Assembly: GCF_028553885.1 (NCBI RefSeq)
Contig: NZ_CP067169.1
Location: 434,001-498,000, forward strand
Direction of reading: 5' to 3'
DNA length: 64,000 bases
Source of the DNA: Paracoccus aestuarii
GTDB lineage: Bacteria > Pseudomonadota > Alphaproteobacteria > Rhodobacterales > Rhodobacteraceae
In this document: positions 62,882 through 64,000 of the stretch, one piece after another
Layout: every line of letters starts with the position of its first letter
Position numbering within the stretch: the first letter of the stretch is position 1
Notes under the pieces: model-generated
Database searches by the model: none
What the model was told of the DNA's origin: nothing
Seen by the model: only the letters and a program-made list of their open reading frames with translations
Made by a program: the position numbers and the translations under genes

Positions 62882-64000
62882 ATGGCACGGATCGCCTTTA
62901 TCCTGCTGACCCACAAGGACCCCGACGGGGTGATCGACCAGGCGCGGCGGCTGACGGCCACGGGCGACTATGTCGCGATCCATTTCGACCGGCGGGCCCC
63001 CAAGGCGATGTTCCAGCAGGTGCGCGACGCCTTGGCCGATCATCCCGGCGTCGTCTTCGCGCGGCGGCGCGTGCGATGCGGGTGGGGCGAATGGTCCCTG
63101 GTCGCCGCCACCCTGGAGGCCCTGCGCGCGGCCGAGGCGGCCTTTCCCCAAGCCACCCATTTCTACATGCTGTCGGGCGACTGCATGCCCATCAAGTCGG
63201 CGGAATATGCGCGGCGCGTCCTGGATGCCGAGGATTGCGACTACATCGAGAGCTTCGATTTCCACAAGGGCGACTGGATCAAGATCGGCCTCAAGGAGGA
63301 GCGGCTGATCTATCGCCACTGGTTCAACGAGCGGCGGCAGAAACGGCTGTTCTATGCCAGCATGGACCTGCAGCGGCGGTTCGGCCTGACGCGGGCGGTG
63401 CCGCGCGACCTGCAGGTGATGATCGGGTCGCAATGGTGGTGCCTGCGCCGCCAGACGGTCGAGGCGATCCTGGCCCTGATCCGCGACCGCCCCGAGATCC
63501 CGCGGTTCTTCAGCACGACCTGGATCCCGGACGAGACCTTCTTTCAGACCCTGGTCGCGCATCTGGTGCCCAAGCGCCAGATCCGCACCCGCACGCTGAC
63601 CTTCCTGATCTTCAGCGATTACGGGATGCCCACGACCTTCTACAACGACCATTACGATTTCCTGCTGCGCCAGGATTACCTGTTCGCCCGCAAGATCAGT
63701 CCCGAGGCGCTGGACCTGCGCGCGCGGCTCGGGGCGCTGTGGCAGGCCGAGGGGCAGCAGTTCACCATCGCGGCCGAGGGGCGGCGGCTGTTCACCTTCC
63801 TGACCGGGCGGGGCCGGGTCGGGCGCCGCTTCGCGCCGCGCTTCTGGGAAACCGATGGCAGCCTGGGCGCGGAACGGGTGGTCCAGATCGTGGTGGCCAA
63901 GAAATGGCACATCGCGAAACGCCTGACCGATGCCATCCGCGGGCTGACCCCGATCCCGGCCGTCGATTACGTCTTCAACGAGGAGGATGCGCACCTGCCC
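62882..64000 (+). CDS. Branch-type (beta-1,6-N-acetylglucosaminyltransferase-like) glycosyltransferase, 5' part
   Basis: 373 codons are present and the gene continues past the window edge. MARIAFILLTHKDPDGVIDQ at the start, VAIHFDRRAPKAMFQQV, VRCGWGEWSLVAATLEALRA, FYMLSGDCMPIKSAEYARRV and QWWCLRRQTVEAIL match the core-2/I-branching enzyme (Branch, GT14-like) fold, with the SGDCMPIK catalytic-site region. TTWIPDETFFQTL holds the expected acidic residue. In Rhodobacteraceae such proteins carry an additional C-terminal domain, which appears to begin after about residue 280. Likely role: surface polysaccharide synthesis with the divergent sulfotransferase. Confidence 0.88.
   Translation, partial: MARIAFILLTHKDPDGVIDQARRLTATGDYVAIHFDRRAPKAMFQQVRDALADHPGVVFARRRVRCGWGEWSLVAATLEALRAAEAAFPQATHFYMLSGDCMPIKSAEYARRVLDAEDCDYIESFDFHKGDWIKIGLKEERLIYRHWFNERRQKRLFYASMDLQRRFGLTRAVPRDLQVMIGSQWWCLRRQTVEAILALIRDRPEIPRFFSTTWIPDETFFQTLVAHLVPKRQIRTRTLTFLIFSDYGMPTTFYNDHYDFLLRQDYLFARKISPEALDLRARLGALWQAEGQQFTIAAEGRRLFTFLTGRGRVGRRFAPRFWETDGSLGAERVVQIVVAKKWHIAKRLTDAIRGLTPIPAVDYVFNEEDAHLP

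Noticed and set aside
62717..63994. Upstream extension of the sulfotransferase frame to nearly 64 kb
   Set aside because: The extension is antisense to the glycosyltransferase gene, whose plus-strand reading has Branch-family motifs from its first residues.

Overview
This is a compact, GC-rich (roughly two-thirds G+C) chromosomal segment. Gene content and order fit an alphaproteobacterium of the Rhodobacteraceae, most likely Paracoccus or a close relative. The supporting evidence is the pgsA-moaD-moaE string, lptF-lptG-lptD-surA-pdxA-ksgA in one run, a DUF4167 gene after prfA-prmC, the 3-gene rpsF-rpsR-rplI unit, and a ureDABCEFG-urtABCDE block. The genus is inferred; no rRNA is present. I saw no tRNA, rRNA, CRISPR array, insertion sequence or prophage. 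No gene-free stretch exceeds 300 bases; the longest are 34260-34513, 20124-20363 and 29712-29942, and each is described.

Layout. 1-5.6 kb: molybdopterin synthase (moaDE), pgsA and valS, all minus strand. 5.6-7.3 kb: an Lrp-type regulator divergent from a fold-III ornithine/lysine-type decarboxylase. 7.4-10.3 kb: a DUF2235 gene broken by an in-frame stop, then metF divergent from its presumed activator metR with two MetR-like boxes between them. 10.4-19.2 kb: suhB-like phosphatase, an EamA exporter, a lytic transglycosylase, dapA, a ubiH-type hydroxylase, a pyrimidine nucleotidase, and a GntR regulator-AlkA glycosylase-esterase run. 19.3-28.3 kb: HNH nuclease, a guanidinium exporter (gdx/sugE) behind a guanidine-II (mini-ykkC) riboswitch, ilvD, a frameshifted HrgC-like gene, two tandem Lrp regulators divergent from ilvC, a YghU-type glutathione transferase, a radical SAM protein with a LexA box, and a homocysteine methyltransferase. 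28.4-36.2 kb: rpsF-rpsR-rplI; a persulfide-dioxygenase-like hydrolase plus rhodanese pair behind an SqrR/BigR-like operator; agmatinase; prfA-prmC; DUF4167; ksgA. 36.3-45.4 kb: pdxA, surA and the LPS export genes lptD/G/F, then pepA and holC. 45.4-56.4 kb: urea ABC transporter (urtABCDE) and urease (ureDABCEFG), one strand. 56.5-64 kb: OlsB-like acyltransferase, AI-2E-family permease, ndk, fabD-fabG-acpP, Dps, and a sulfotransferase divergent from a glycosyltransferase that runs off the window.

Connections. Several genes serve nitrogen and polyamine metabolism: urea uptake and hydrolysis, agmatinase (which releases urea), ornithine/lysine decarboxylase and guanidinium export. Others build the envelope: Lpt export, SurA, PgsA, OlsB and the FAS II genes.

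Unusual features. There are two families of short intergenic repeats that sit just after stop codons and share a G/C hairpin core. A low-GC block lies inside valS. Three genes look broken (DUF2235, HrgC-like, lptD); the lptD break separates its signal peptide from its barrel at a G5-T-G5 tract, so phase variation, gene decay and assembly error all need to be separated.
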